From NCBI GenBank assembly GCA_963666705.2, contig CAXXKO010000004.1, positions 186,001-250,000 of the forward strand: a stretch of 64,000 bases of DNA, given 5' to 3'. Positions 45,101 to 53,792 of this stretch are shown here, in pieces. Position numbers and translations under genes: made by a program. The stretch's first letter is position 1, and every line of letters starts with the position of its first letter. The stretch is from G963666705 sp963666705 (lineage in GTDB: Bacteria; Pseudomonadota; Alphaproteobacteria; CADEGL01). Below the pieces are notes generated by a model, which worked only from the letters and a program-made list of their open reading frames with translations, had not been told where the DNA came from and made no database searches.

Positions 45101-46926
45101 ACGGTCTCGCCCTCATCACCGGCCCGCACGGTGAAGGGATGCTCGGAAACCACCTTGAGGCCCATGTTCTCGAGCATGGGCAGGATGTCGGAGAGGGCCA
45201 CCGGCTCGCCACCGTGATACATCTTGAAATGGATCACGCCCGTCGGCGCATCGACCCGGTGATAGAGGTTCATGGCGATGGGCGCGCCGGCCCGGACGTC
45301 TTCGATGCGGCCGATGTCGCTGACGGCCGTCTGGGCCGCGAAGGCGTGCTGGTAGCCGGGCGAGAATGCCTCCCGGTAGCGGTGGAAGAGGTCGTGGCCG
45401 CGGGCCTCCCCCATGCGCTCGATCAGGGCGTCCTGCAGATCGTCCGACCACACCCGGCTGGCGGCGACCAGGCGCTCCTCGATCTGGGCCACCTGGATAT
45501 CCTGCTCGCCGACGCGTGGCGCGCGAACGATGAAGTGGACGCGCGCCATGGGCGCGTCGGAGACATAGGTGGTGTAGTCGATGTCGTCGCCCTTGAAGAC
45601 GGCCCGCAGGATGTCCTCGATGCGCTGGCGCAGCTCCGTATTGTAGCGCTCCCGTGGGATGTAGACGAGGCAGGAGAAGAAGCGCGCATAACGGTCGCGG
45701 CGCACGAACAGGCGGATGCGCTGGCGCTCCTCGAGATGGAGGACGCCCTGGGCCGTCTCGATCAGCTCCTCCGGCGTGATCTGGAACAGCTCGTCGCGCG
45801 GATAGGTCTCGAGGATGTTGAGCATCGCCTTGGCGTTGTGGCTGCCGGGGGCGAAGCCGGTCTGCTCCAGGACCTGGCGGATCTTGTGACGCAGGAGCGG
45901 GATATCGAGCGGGTTGCGGTTGTACGCGGTCGAGGTGAAGAGGCCGATGATGCGCCGCTCCCCGGCGACCTCGCCCGTCGGGCCGAAGCGGCGCACGCCC
46001 ACATAGTCCATGTAGACGGGCCGGTGCACCGTGGCGTACGTGTTCGCCTTGGTGATGATGAAGAGCTCCTTGCGGCGGGCGAAGGCGGCCGCCTCGCGCG
46101 GCAGTGCGGCCTTGTGCCGCGCCACCGATTCCTCGGAGATCTCGCGCAGCACGCCGAGACCCGAATTGGGCACGATATGGAGGTAGTGCTCGCCGCCCTC
46201 CGCGGCCAATTCGTAATCGCGCACGCCCAGGAGCGTGAAGTTGTCGTCCCGCATCCATTGGAGGAACGCCTTGCCCTCGGCGACCTCCTCCTCGGGCAAC
46301 GGCGACGGGCTCTCGCTCAGGTCCCGGATCAGCTCGTCGACGCGCCCGCGCATGGCCTGCCAGTCCTCGACCGCGTGCCGGACGTCGGCCAGCACGGTCT
46401 CGATATCCCGGCGGATGGCGTCGAGCGCGGCGGGGGCCGAGCGCTGGCTGACCTCGACATGGAGGATGGATTCGGCGATGCCGTCCGTCGACCCCGGCGC
46501 CAGCACATCCGCGAGCACGCCGCCCTCATCGCGCGCGACGCGGATGACCGGGTGGATCAGCAGGTGGACGGTCAATTGCTGGCGATTGATCGCGTTGACG
46601 ATCGAATCGACCAGGAACGGCATGTCGTCGTTGACGATCTCGACCACCGTATGGGTCGAGAGCCAGCCGTGTTCTTCCTCGGTCGGGTTGTAGACCCGGA
46701 TCTTCGGCGCCCCGGGGAGGCGCTTGCGCATGAAGCTCCAGATCGAGAGGGCGGAGCCATAGAGGTTGTCGGGCGTGGGCTCGAGCAGGAAATCGGCGCC
46801 CAAATCGTCGAAATACTGGCGCACGAAACGCTCGGCCGGCGCCGTCTCGCCCTCGAGCTTGTTGCGGGTTTGATCGACGATGCCGGAGATGATCTCGGAC
46901 TTCAGGTCCTCGGCCAGGGCCGCCAT
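42103..46926 (-). CDS. gdhB: NAD-specific glutamate dehydrogenase, large (GDH180-type)
   Basis: 1,607 residues from ATG 46926, which is preceded (on the minus strand) by GGAGGGAAGG. A longer frame to 47268 overlaps the SDR gene and was rejected. The N-terminal ~700 residues are the ACT-like regulatory part; the catalytic region includes GPVARGGIRWSDRREDFRTE, VPVGAKGGFVVKR and DMSGDVFGNGMLL, the hallmark blocks of the 180-kDa GDH family. It deaminates glutamate to 2-oxoglutarate, mainly in catabolism. A duplicated 3' tail and intergenic repeats follow. A very long open frame on the opposite strand is codon-bias artefact. Confidence 0.96.
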   Translation of the reverse strand: MAALAEDLKSEIISGIVDQTRNKLEGETAPAERFVRQYFDDLGADFLLEPTPDNLYGSALSIWSFMRKRLPGAPKIRVYNPTEEEHGWLSTHTVVEIVNDDMPFLVDSIVNAINRQQLTVHLLIHPVIRVARDEGGVLADVLAPGSTDGIAESILHVEVSQRSAPAALDAIRRDIETVLADVRHAVEDWQAMRGRVDELIRDLSESPSPLPEEEVAEGKAFLQWMRDDNFTLLGVRDYELAAEGGEHYLHIVPNSGLGVLREISEESVARHKAALPREAAAFARRKELFIITKANTYATVHRPVYMDYVGVRRFGPTGEVAGERRIIGLFTSTAYNRNPLDIPLLRHKIRQVLEQTGFAPGSHNAKAMLNILETYPRDELFQITPEELIETAQGVLHLEERQRIRLFVRRDRYARFFSCLVYIPRERYNTELRQRIEDILRAVFKGDDIDYTTYVSDAPMARVHFIVRAPRVGEQDIQVAQIEERLVAASRVWSDDLQDALIERMGEARGHDLFHRYREAFSPGYQHAFAAQTAVSDIGRIEDVRAGAPIAMNLYHRVDAPTGVIHFKMYHGGEPVALSDILPMLENMGLKVVSEHPFTVRAGDEGETVYIHDFLMRGDGGEVDLAAIRDNFQEAFERVWHGEMEDDGLNRLVIGAGLGWRQVVILRAYIRYLRQARITHSQSYIEETLSAHPRLVRRLVEMFETRFDPDRQTDVEARLEALAAEVEEGIDGIANLDEDRILRRILNLVRATLRTNFYQAGPDGAAKPYLALKLDSARITDLPLPRPWVEITVYSPRVEAIHLRGGPVARGGIRWSDRREDFRTEVLGLMKAQTVKNALIVPVGAKGGFVVKRPPPGGGREALMEEVVACYKTLIRGMLDLTDNRDGDRVTPPPRVVRLDGDDPYIVAAADKGTATFSDIANAVAKDYGYWLGDAFASGGSAGYDHKGMGITARGAWECVKRHFRELALDIQSEAFTVVGVGDMSGDVFGNGMLLSPYTKLVGAFNHLHIFIDPDPDPATGFAERRRLFDLPRSSWADYGESLISAGGGVFDRSLKAIALTPEIKALTGMEEDSVTPQALIRALLQTPVDLLWFGGIGTYVKASHETHLDVGDRASDGVRVDGRDLRARVVGEGANLGLTQLGRVEYALNGGAINTDAIDNSGGVDASDHEVNIKILLGGVTAAGDMTGKQRDALLGKMTDELAILVLRNSYQQGQAISVMEAQAGELLDSQWRLIRALERQGHLNRAIEGLPDDEELAERREQGQGLTRPELAVLLAFSKIALFDELVASDLPDDKLLFGELRRYFPAPLRKPYRKALERHPLRREIITTFVVNSMVNRVGAAFTHEMEAKAGVSGSDVARAYTIARDVFQMREIWAGIEALDNQVPAALQSNMLIDVSRVVERSTGWFLLNLPAPLDVATTVADYGPGIAALADRLDDVVTPDRADQLRTRAAELERRGVPKALAARIAGLDVLISACDLVRIATSTDHAIERVARVYFALGARFGLHWVRNMARRMKRDTEWEDMAIGAIVDDVFSHQLDLTLAVLDAAEGEDAADAAIEVWLGGRGQAAIQTEELIERLRSSEGLDIAMLSVASHQLRALAGR

Positions 46927-47036
46927 CCTTCCCTCCTTGCTGACTGCCGGGCTGACTGCCGGAACGTGTCGGACAAAACCTACCCCAACAGGCCAGGATC
47001 GCAAGGCGGCAATTGCCCGCGCCCGGGGCCCAAGAC

Positions 47037-47795
47037 TCAGGCGTTGAGGCCGCCGTCGACCATGACCGTGGCGCCGTTGACGTAGGCGGCGCCCGCGGCC
47101 AGGAAGACGATGACCTCGGCATAGTCCTCGGGTTTGCCGATGCGGCGCAGCGGCACCCTCGCCTCGACCTCTTCCGCCGTATGCGAGAACTCGCACTGCC
47201 AGTTCGAATCGACCATGCCGGGGGCGATGGCGTTGACCCGCACCTCCGGCGCCAGGCCCCGCGCCCATTCCTTGGTCATGACCACCAGGGCCGCCTTGGT
47301 GGCGCAGTAGACGGAGCTGCTGCCGCCGCCCGAGAAGGCGCTCATGCTAGAGGTGTTCACGACGGCCCCGCGCGCCGCCTTGAGGTGGGGTGCGGCCGCC
47401 CGGATCGCCCGCGCCGGCCCCAACAGGTTGACGGAGAGGAGCTTGTCCCAGAAGGCGTCGCTCTGGGTCTCGAAATCGCTTGGGGGGATGGGCCTGTCGG
47501 TGTTGGGCGTGGCGGCGTTGTTGACGAGGTAGTCGAGCCCGCCCATGGCGGCGGCCGCCGCCGCGACCATCGCCGGGACGGCGTCCGCATCGCCCATGTC
47601 TGCGGGTGCCGCGATGACCTCGTGGCCTTCGGCCTCGAGCCGCGCCACCTCGCGCGCGAGCGCGGCCGAGCCCGGCAGATCGTTGACCGCGACTTGGGTG
47701 CCCGAGCGCGCGAGCAGTTCGACCGTGGCGAGGCCGATACCGGACGCTCCGCCGGTCACCAGCGCCTTCTTCCCTGAAAGCTCGAAGCGAATCAT
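47037..47795 (-). CDS. Classical short-chain dehydrogenase/reductase
   Basis: 252 residues from ATG 47795, with GGGGGAG just upstream on the minus strand. Cofactor loop TGGASGIGLATVELL, NNAA, catalytic Ser in NTSSMSAFSGG, YCATK as YxxxK, and a C-terminal VMVDGGLNA are all in place. The Asp in VNDLPG after strand 2 favours NAD(H). Substrate is unknown. It lies 110 bp upstream of gdh on the same strand and is divergent from the broken cupin gene, with a 178-bp spacer that should carry both promoters. Confidence 0.92.
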   Translation of the reverse strand: MIRFELSGKKALVTGGASGIGLATVELLARSGTQVAVNDLPGSAALAREVARLEAEGHEVIAAPADMGDADAVPAMVAAAAAAMGGLDYLVNNAATPNTDRPIPPSDFETQSDAFWDKLLSVNLLGPARAIRAAAPHLKAARGAVVNTSSMSAFSGGGSSSVYCATKAALVVMTKEWARGLAPEVRVNAIAPGMVDSNWQCEFSHTAEEVEARVPLRRIGKPEDYAEVIVFLAAGAAYVNGATVMVDGGLNA

Positions 47796-47973
47796 CTCGT
47801 CTCCCCCGTTGCGTTCGACCGGTGGGCGCCGGCCCATCGCGCCATGGTGCCCGCCCGCCGCGCCCGCGTAAACCGTCCGCTGCCCGCCCAGGCGAGAAGT
47901 TGCCTCGGCCGGCGCGATCGCGCAAAATCGCCCGAGCGTTAGGGCGATCCGAGCCGAGATGGAAGGTCATACC

Positions 47974-48765
47974 ATGAGCGATCCGCAAATCACCCGATTC
48001 GAGCCACACGGCTCCGCCGGCACCGGCCTCCAGGAATGGGACCCGATCGACCCGGCCACTCTCGAGGCGGGCAACCCGACACAGCGCGGCCACATCTACC
48101 ACCACGATGCGGCCACGGGCCTGATGGCCGGGGTCTGGGATTGCACGCCCATGACCGGCAGGCTCGAACCTTACGAGGTGAACGAGTTCATGTTCCTGCT
48201 CGAGGGCGCGGTCACGATTGTCGGCGCGGATGGCGGCGAGGTGACCATCGGCGCGGGCGAGCCGTTCGTGATCCCCAAGGGCCTGCCCTGCGCCTGGAAG
48301 TAGGAAGGCTATGTGCGCAAGTTCTTCATGATCTTCCCCGATGGGTCGGGGCAGGCGCCCGCCGACCCGTCGGCGCTCGCCGTGATCCGGCCGCGGGCGG
48401 CGGGGCCGGAGGGCGGCATGGCCCGGGTCGAGATTCCCGACCCCTCGATCTTCATGGGCGACACCCCGACCCAGAACGTCCACCGCTATTTCACGGACAT
48501 GACCGGGCAGATGACCGTCGGCCTGTGGGACAGCACGCCCTTCGAGCGCGCGCCTGCGCCGTTCCCGAGATGCGAGCTCATGTGCCTCCTCGAGGGCTCG
48601 GTGAGCCTGACCGACGGCGCGGGTGCGGAACACCGGTTCGAGGCCGGCGAGGCGGCCTACATACCCATGGGCGCGCCCTGCGGCTGGAAGAGCACCGTGT
48701 ACGTGCGCAAGTTCTTCGCCATCTTCCAGCCCGCCGTGGCCGCGAGCGCCCAAGCGGCGGAGTAG
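47974..48765 (+). pseudogene. Double-cupin protein interrupted by an in-frame TAG
   Basis: Start ATG 47974 with GGAAGG 7 bp upstream. The frame encodes a cupin domain, meets TAG at 48301-48303, and continues without shift through a second cupin domain to 48765. The repeat alignment shows the stop falls inside a conserved segment: PCAWK-stop-EGYVRKFFMIF in repeat 1 against PCGWKSTVYVRKFFAIF in repeat 2, so the stop stands where repeat 2 has Ser. The intact protein would be a ~263-residue bicupin of unknown function. One base change (for example TCG to TAG) explains it. The separate halves might still fold; readthrough is possible but unsupported. Confidence 0.8.
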
Positions 48766-49321
48766 GCAGCCAGCGGGGAGACGCGAAAGGGCCCGGCGGG
48801 CGCGGAACGGCCCGGCCTGATCTGGCCGAGGGTTTGGGGATGGCTGGGGCGGAAATAATCCGGATGGGACGAAACTGGACAATTGCATCCGCTCCCATGG
48901 TGCATCTCTCGTCCGTGGATAGTGGCGACTCGAATCTTGCCAGGTTTTGGCGCCCTCATCTCATCCCACTACGAACTTCTGGACACAGCTCATCGAGGAA
49001 TTGAGCTAAGGTGATGGCATGACGTTATTCGGTACGGACATACTCGTTCGGACGATCTCGGAACCGACGATCACCGACAAACATGACAATTTGTGGAGCT
49101 ATCATAGCCAGAGCGATCATCATTCGAAGGTCGCGTGCTGGGGTATCGTTTTCGACATGATGCAGACGTGCGGCTCGCTCCGGCGGCACGTCGAAGCGGG
49201 TCGAGTAGCCTTCGGGATCAATCATGATCTGCGGGACTTCAAGAACGACCGCAAGAAGAACCTGGATCTCGTCATCTGCCAACCCGCCTCCGGCGCAAAA
49301 CCTTCAAAGCGCACGCTTGCG

Positions 49322-49336
49322 ACATACGCTGATCAC
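49322..49336 (+). repeat. Target-site duplication, left copy
   Basis: ACATACGCTGATCAC directly abuts the left end of the IS element and is repeated exactly at 50751-50765. Both copies lie in the same codon phase of the interrupted gene (T-Y-A-D-H). Confidence 0.85.
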
Positions 49337-49371
49337 TGTAGCGCACCCGGTTCCTTGGACACAAGTTTGTC

Positions 49372-50277
49372 TCACGCGGCGGGCCTGATTGAGATCGCGG
49401 CGTGCCACGCCTGACGAGCTTGAGCGGGGCTCAGGTAGCCGTTCTTCTCCACGATCCACTGGGCATTGTAGAGTTCGACGAAGTCGCGGACGGCGTCCCG
49501 CAGCTCCGCGATGTTGCGGTAGATGCGACCATGGATGATCTGTTCCTTCAGCGTGCGATTGAACCGCTCGGCGACGCCGTTGGTCTGGGGCTCGGCGACG
49601 AAGGCGTAGGACGGCTGGATGCCCCAGAACTTGATCTGGTTGGTGAAGTGGTCCGACAGATACTGGGAGCCGTGATCCATCCGCAAGGCCAGCCCCCGAG
49701 CCGCGCCGGCCGCGGTCGAGCCATACAGCCCGGCAAGCCCCATGGAGATCGGCTGCAGGGCGGCGAAGCGGTCGCCGCGCTTGCAGACATGCCAGCCGAC
49801 ACACTCGGCGTTCCAATGCTCGACGGCGGTGAAGATCCAGCCCCAGCCGTCGTCCACCGTGAACACCCGAACGCCATCGGTGCCCCACATGAGGTTCGGG
49901 GCATGAGTGATGATCTCACCGTCATGGGGATTGCCGCCACGGCGGCGGCAGCGATGGGGCGAGAGCAGATTGTTCTCGCGCATCAGGCGGAGCACCCGCT
50001 TGCGGGCAACCCGGATGTCGCGACAGACCCGAAGCCGAGCCCAGACCTTGCGGTAGCCCTCGCCCTCCCAGGGCGATGCCTCCAGGTCGGCTTCGATCGC
50101 CACCAGCAGCGCCTGGTCCGAGATCGCGGGCTTCGGTCCCCGACGCTTTGCCGGCGGCTGCTCGGCGTGCTGGCCGGAGGTCATGGCGTAGAACGAGGAG
50201 CGGGCCATGCCCCAGGCGGCGCAGACCCGCCGCAGGCCGTAGGCCAGACCCGTGCCGGGCGAGGTGGCGGCACTCAT
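49372..50277 (-). CDS. IS3-family transposase OrfB (DDE integrase core)
   Basis: 301 residues. The catalytic triad is visible: Asp in LMWGTDGVRVF, Asp in ALRMDHGSQYLSD and Glu in QTNGVAERFNRTLKE. The N-terminal part is the HTH_21-like region (RVARKRVLRLMRENNLLSPH). It starts with an ATG overlapping the orfA stop (ATGA), so it may be made by reinitiation as well as by the programmed frameshift usual in IS3 elements. Confidence 0.93.
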   Translation of the reverse strand: MSAATSPGTGLAYGLRRVCAAWGMARSSFYAMTSGQHAEQPPAKRRGPKPAISDQALLVAIEADLEASPWEGEGYRKVWARLRVCRDIRVARKRVLRLMRENNLLSPHRCRRRGGNPHDGEIITHAPNLMWGTDGVRVFTVDDGWGWIFTAVEHWNAECVGWHVCKRGDRFAALQPISMGLAGLYGSTAAGAARGLALRMDHGSQYLSDHFTNQIKFWGIQPSYAFVAEPQTNGVAERFNRTLKEQIIHGRIYRNIAELRDAVRDFVELYNAQWIVEKNGYLSPAQARQAWHAAISIRPAA

Positions 50278-50684
50278 CGCCGCGACCTCCGCCGCCCCAA
50301 AGGGCCGAAGGTCTCCGTCTTGGCTTCCAGCAGTTCCACCTGCATGGTCAACTCTCCGATCCGCTTCATGGCGCTATCCAGTTCCGCCTGCACCGGATCG
50401 CCCTTGCGTTGCTTGAGCGAGGCGTCGATCCCGCCGATCGCTTTCTCACGCCACTGCTCGAGCCGGAAGATCTCTACGCCCAACTGGCGCGACAGAAGTT
50501 GCACCGGCTCGTCACGCAAAAGCCGCAGAACGACCTCACGCTTGCGCGCCACCGTCCATCGCTGGCCAAGTCCCAGCGGGCCTGCCGGCAAAGCCTGGCC
50601 TGGGGAAAACGTGGACGAGCCAAGCTCGCCCGCATTTACTACAGGCCCATCAACAGCAACTTTCTTCTCAAAATTATCGGTCAT
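50274..50684 (-). CDS. IS3-family OrfA (DNA-binding)
   Basis: 136 residues from ATG 50684, which has AAGGAGG 8 bp upstream; a GTG at 50705 is in frame. Helix-turn-helix region WTVARKREVVLRLLRDEPVQ through LSRQLGVEIFRLEQWREKAI, followed by a Leu-rich coiled region (MKRIGELTMQVELLEAK) of the kind that mediates OrfA/OrfAB dimerisation. Confidence 0.88.
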   Translation of the reverse strand: MTDNFEKKVAVDGPVVNAGELGSSTFSPGQALPAGPLGLGQRWTVARKREVVLRLLRDEPVQLLSRQLGVEIFRLEQWREKAIGGIDASLKQRKGDPVQAELDSAMKRIGELTMQVELLEAKTETFGPLGRRRSRR

Positions 50685-50750
50685 GTTCCGGTCCTCCTTG
50701 GACACTTCGATTAAGCCAATTCTGTGTCCAAGGAAATCGGGTCCGACTCA

Positions 50751-50765
50751 ACATACGCTGATCAC
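50751..50765 (+). repeat. Target-site duplication, right copy
   Basis: Exact repeat of 49322-49336 at the right end of the insertion sequence. Removing the IS and one copy restores the endonuclease reading frame. Confidence 0.85.
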
Positions 50766-51260
50766 TACGGGATTGATCTGACTGAAGCGGAGCGCAAGGC
50801 GTTCGAGGCCTTGCCCGTCCTACGCGAGTTGCCGGTTGGGAGCGTACTGATTGCCCTCGAGGCGAAGGCGTGTATGACGGCGCATCAGCGAGCTTTGCCT
50901 CGTCTCTATGACGAGCTCAACTCGAGCCATCAGACGGTGCACGGCGCGCATGATCTGGCGATTGCGGCTGGTTTCGTGATGATCAACATCGCCGATCGCT
51001 TTCTAAGTCCCGGCCTGAACAAGAAGAACCGAACGAACGACCCTGAGTGGAGCACCCACGATCAACCGAAATCCGTCAACATAACAATCGAAAAATTTCA
51101 ACAACTGCCGCGCCGATCAAAGCCTGGAACCGAGGGTTACGACGCTCTCGCCATCGTCGTTATCGATTGCATCAACGACGGCTCACCTGTGAAGTTGCAC
51201 ACGAGGCCACCGGCACCGCTGCCACATACGACGTACCACTATGCAGCGATGATCGATCGG

Positions 51261-51686
51261 TTAAGCGGGCTGTACGATACGCGCTTTGCGCAACTCTGAG
51301 AGTCTCCGACGCAGACCGATGACATCAGCCGTCTCGCATTCCCATACAATTATGACACGAAAGCCTCGAGCTCTCAGTTCACGTGCCTTGGCCGCGTCAC
51401 GCTGGCGGTTGGCCTTGAACTTGTCTCGCCAGAACTGATTGTTACGCTTGGGTATGGTGGCCTTCGAACACCCTCGATGTTGGTGCCAAAAACAGCCGTT
51501 GACGAAGATCGCCCAGCGTTTCGATTTGTTCGCGAGATCAGGAGAACCCGGCAACGACGTGACATTGAGCCGATAGCGCAGGCCAAGTTCACGACAGACT
51601 CCGGCAACGGATTTCTCGGCTGGCGTACCACGTTGGCGAACGCGCTGCATTAGTGCGCGACGATCTGGGTCAGTAGTGAGTATCAC
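51261..51686 (-). CDS. vsr: Very short patch repair endonuclease
   Basis: 141 residues from GTG 51686, whose GTGA overlaps the methyltransferase stop. Vsr landmarks are RQRGTPAEKSVA near the N-terminus, YRLNVTSLPGSPDLA with the catalytic Asp, IFVNGCFWHQHRGC with the zinc and His ligands, and VIIVWECE. Vsr nicks next to T:G mismatches that arise by deamination of 5-methylcytosine, so it offsets mutation caused by the adjacent methyltransferase. Its 3' end overlaps the endonuclease gene on the other strand. Confidence 0.95.
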   Translation of the reverse strand: MILTTDPDRRALMQRVRQRGTPAEKSVAGVCRELGLRYRLNVTSLPGSPDLANKSKRWAIFVNGCFWHQHRGCSKATIPKRNNQFWRDKFKANRQRDAAKARELRARGFRVIIVWECETADVIGLRRRLSELRKARIVQPA

Positions 51687-52891
51687 TCTGCGGCTATTGA
51701 GACCGGTTGCCCCGCAATTCTGTGTCGTTGTTTCGACAAGGCGGTAATTCGCCGAGGCGGTTCGATCGCGCCCGTCTGAATGCGGCTCAGATGCGCCCGC
51801 ACGGCATCCAGGAAGCCCGGCACGAAACGCAGGCTGGAAGCTTCGGCTCGTGATAAGAAGCCCGCCGTCGCCCTCTCGGATAACGGCAAACCCTCATGCC
51901 GCAAAAACTTGTGCAACAGCCGACGCTTCGACCATACGGGAAAAGCTCCGATGTTGACCACATAGCGCTTGGATCCATCGAAGCGTGCGGCTTTAGGGAA
52001 AGAGCCGGGCTTCACACGCCATGCCGCATCCAGCTCACCAAAATAGAAGCCAGGTTCGATCAGACGACGACCCAGCCATTCGGCAACTGGCACCGTCACA
52101 GCGTTGCCCACCAGAGACCACCGAAGCCGCTCTGGTGCCGCGCACGACCAGTCTTCGGAAAAGCCTTGCAAGCGCTCCACATCGCGAATATCGGGCTTAA
52201 TGATCTCGCCAGAAGGTAGGAGTATCGCGGGCGGCGAGGGTATTCCGACTGTCGAGCCGTTCTTGAGCGTCGGAACCGCGTCGGGAGCCCAACCAAGGCC
52301 TCGCGTGCCTTCGGTCCAATAGAATCCGTGCGCATGCGTTGTCAGTTTCGTGGGCCGCTCCGGCGGTGTTGCGTCGTCGGCAAATAGGACCTTTTCTGGA
52401 TCGAGATCGCATCGGCTCGCGATCAAGAACACCCGATTTCGCCGCTGCGGGAGGAACGCCAACGAATTGATGGACCGGTAGGCCCACCTATAGCCGCGCT
52501 CTTCGAATGCCGTCGCTAGACGTTCCATCGCCGCACCACTTTCGAGTTGCAGCATGAATGAAACATTTTCGAGCATCACCACAGGGATTGGGCGACGGTC
52601 GATCAATCGAAAGACCTGATCGACAAGCCCGGATCGCTTGCCCGTGATACCCGCCGTCTTACCAGCTTGCGATAGATCTTGGCAGGGAAAGCCCGCTGTC
52701 AGCAGATCGACTTCTTGTGGCAGGGAACGCAGCTTGGCCACATCGGGACTGTTCGGAACACCGTCGAAGCGATGTGCCAACACGGCTTTCGCGGGGTCCC
52801 ATACTTCGCACGACATAACGGTTTCGTGCCCTGCTTTGTGTAAGCCGAGTTCGAATCCGCCAATCCCCGCGAAGAGTGCGCCGATGTGCAT
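51683..52891 (-). CDS. dcm: DNA (cytosine-5-)-methyltransferase
   Basis: 402 residues from ATG 52891, which has AGGG 8 bp upstream; ATG 52897 is almost equivalent. All C5-methyltransferase motifs are present: I (ALFAGIGGFELGL), IV (AGFPCQDLS with the nucleophile Cys70), VI (VMLENVSFM), VIII (LPQRRNRVFLIA), IX (RDVERLQGF) and X (LVGNAVTVPVA). A C-terminal extension of ~100 residues follows motif X. It is the protective half of a type II system whose endonuclease has been disrupted, and with vsr it forms a dcm-vsr pair. The recognition site cannot be read from sequence. GC is below genome average, suggesting transfer. Confidence 0.95.
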   Translation of the reverse strand: MHIGALFAGIGGFELGLHKAGHETVMSCEVWDPAKAVLAHRFDGVPNSPDVAKLRSLPQEVDLLTAGFPCQDLSQAGKTAGITGKRSGLVDQVFRLIDRRPIPVVMLENVSFMLQLESGAAMERLATAFEERGYRWAYRSINSLAFLPQRRNRVFLIASRCDLDPEKVLFADDATPPERPTKLTTHAHGFYWTEGTRGLGWAPDAVPTLKNGSTVGIPSPPAILLPSGEIIKPDIRDVERLQGFSEDWSCAAPERLRWSLVGNAVTVPVAEWLGRRLIEPGFYFGELDAAWRVKPGSFPKAARFDGSKRYVVNIGAFPVWSKRRLLHKFLRHEGLPLSERATAGFLSRAEASSLRFVPGFLDAVRAHLSRIQTGAIEPPRRITALSKQRHRIAGQPVSIAAE

Positions 52892-53156
52892 TCGCATCAC
52901 CCTATTATTCTTGACCCGACAATACCACATACGATCACGGAACAAAAGAACAACACGCGAGAATGCACCGAGATACCAACCGGCACATTATCTTCCAGTC
53001 CTGGTTGGTCGGCGGCTCAGTTGATGATCTGTCAGGGAGCCCGACCTAGAACGGAGATCGGTGAATTGGCGGAGTGGGCGGCGGGCAAACGACCACCGGC
53101 GAACGAAAATGCCCAGCGCATTCTCGCCGGACCCCCGTGATTGGCTGGGGGATGGC

Positions 53157-53231
<75 letters not shown>

Positions 53232-53297
53232 GCGCCAGCGCCCCGAATATAGGCGCCGCCAGCCGCAATGCAAGTATGGGCTGGCGGGCACCACGGC

Positions 53298-53777
53298 CTA
53301 TGTCGTGAGCCGCTCATCCCATTCCACGTCCGTGGGCGCGCTCGTGGTGATGAGACGGAAATCGGCATGCAGCGGATTGATGAGCACGTTGCGCTCGACG
53401 GGCCGGCCGACCACCGAAGGCACGATGAGGACGGCCGTGCGCCCGGCGGCCAGCCAAGCGTCGCCAAAGGCCCGGCTGGCGGTGTAATCGGCCCCGCCGT
53501 CCCACCCCGGCACGGCCGCGCTCGTGATCGCTTCCACGGCCACGGCCGCCGGGCAGTCGATGCGTATCCACTGCTGCGTCCGCGGCAAGGTGCCGATGTT
53601 CGCCCGGGCCAACTGTTCGAGCAGGGCGCCGGCGAAGGTTTCGCTGGCGTAAATCAAGGGGCGGCCGGGCGAGTTCCAGCGGCCACCTTGCTGGGTCGCG
53701 CCCGCGCCGTCGAAGATGGGATGGCGGCGGTCCGCGATCCTGTAGGCCGTGAGCGGCGCCGTGGGGCCGCTAGCCAT
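53298..53777 (-). CDS. RES-domain toxin (NAD+ phosphorylase type)
   Basis: 159 residues. RES-family marks are AYRIADRRHPIFDG (conserved Arg), GGRWNSPGRPLIYAS and AGALLEQLAR (conserved Glu), with a Ser/Asn-containing C-terminal part. RES toxins degrade NAD+ and are neutralised by a DUF2384 antitoxin, which is encoded 15 bp upstream here in the usual antitoxin-first order. Function as a stress or phage-defence toxin is inferred from the family. Confidence 0.9.
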   Translation of the reverse strand: MASGPTAPLTAYRIADRRHPIFDGAGATQQGGRWNSPGRPLIYASETFAGALLEQLARANIGTLPRTQQWIRIDCPAAVAVEAITSAAVPGWDGGADYTASRAFGDAWLAAGRTAVLIVPSVVGRPVERNVLINPLHADFRLITTSAPTDVEWDERLTT

Positions 53778-53792
53778 GGGTATCGGCCCGGT

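Larger units (their letters stand above)
49337..50750 (-). mobile_element. IS3-family insertion sequence (1,414 bp)
   Basis: Ends are TGTAGCG..CCTTGGACACA on the left and, as reverse complement, TGAGTCG..CCTTGGACACA on the right: imperfect ~27-bp terminal inverted repeats with the TG...CA termini of IS3 elements. It carries orfA and orfB on the minus strand with an ATGA overlap. Exact 15-bp direct repeats flank it, longer than the 3-5 bp usual for the family. It interrupts the restriction endonuclease gene. Both orfs look intact, so the copy may still be mobile. Confidence 0.9.
49019..51299 (+). pseudogene. Type II-like restriction endonuclease gene split by an IS element
   Basis: Two parts, 49019-49336 and 50766-51299, are separated by the insertion at 49337-50750 plus one copy of the 15-bp target repeat. 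Joined, they give one 283-residue frame across TYADH-YGIDL. The left part holds NLDLVIC (Asp) and the right part VLIALEAKACM (Glu-x-Lys), together a plausible PD-(D/E)xK nuclease core. Its partners vsr and dcm lie immediately beyond, in the opposite direction. The 3' end overlaps the vsr 3' end by 39 bp. GC is lower than the genome. The exact endonuclease family is not recognised; the nuclease call rests on motif plus context. Confidence 0.78.

Noticed and set aside
41983..47085. A 1,700-codon open frame on the plus strand opposite gdh
   Set aside because: It mirrors the real gdh gene; high GC and codon bias keep the antisense frame open. Composition is Asp/Val/Gly/Ala-rich with no domain.
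47974..48765. Recoding of the TAG as a special amino acid
   Set aside because: No pyrrolysine genes or other recoding signals are seen, and a single nonsense change at a Ser-equivalent position is simpler.
48766..49018. A second copy of the tRNA-Gly 3' end as an att site for the RM islet
   Set aside because: I looked for the T-arm/acceptor sequence in this stretch and found no convincing match; no integrase gene is present either.
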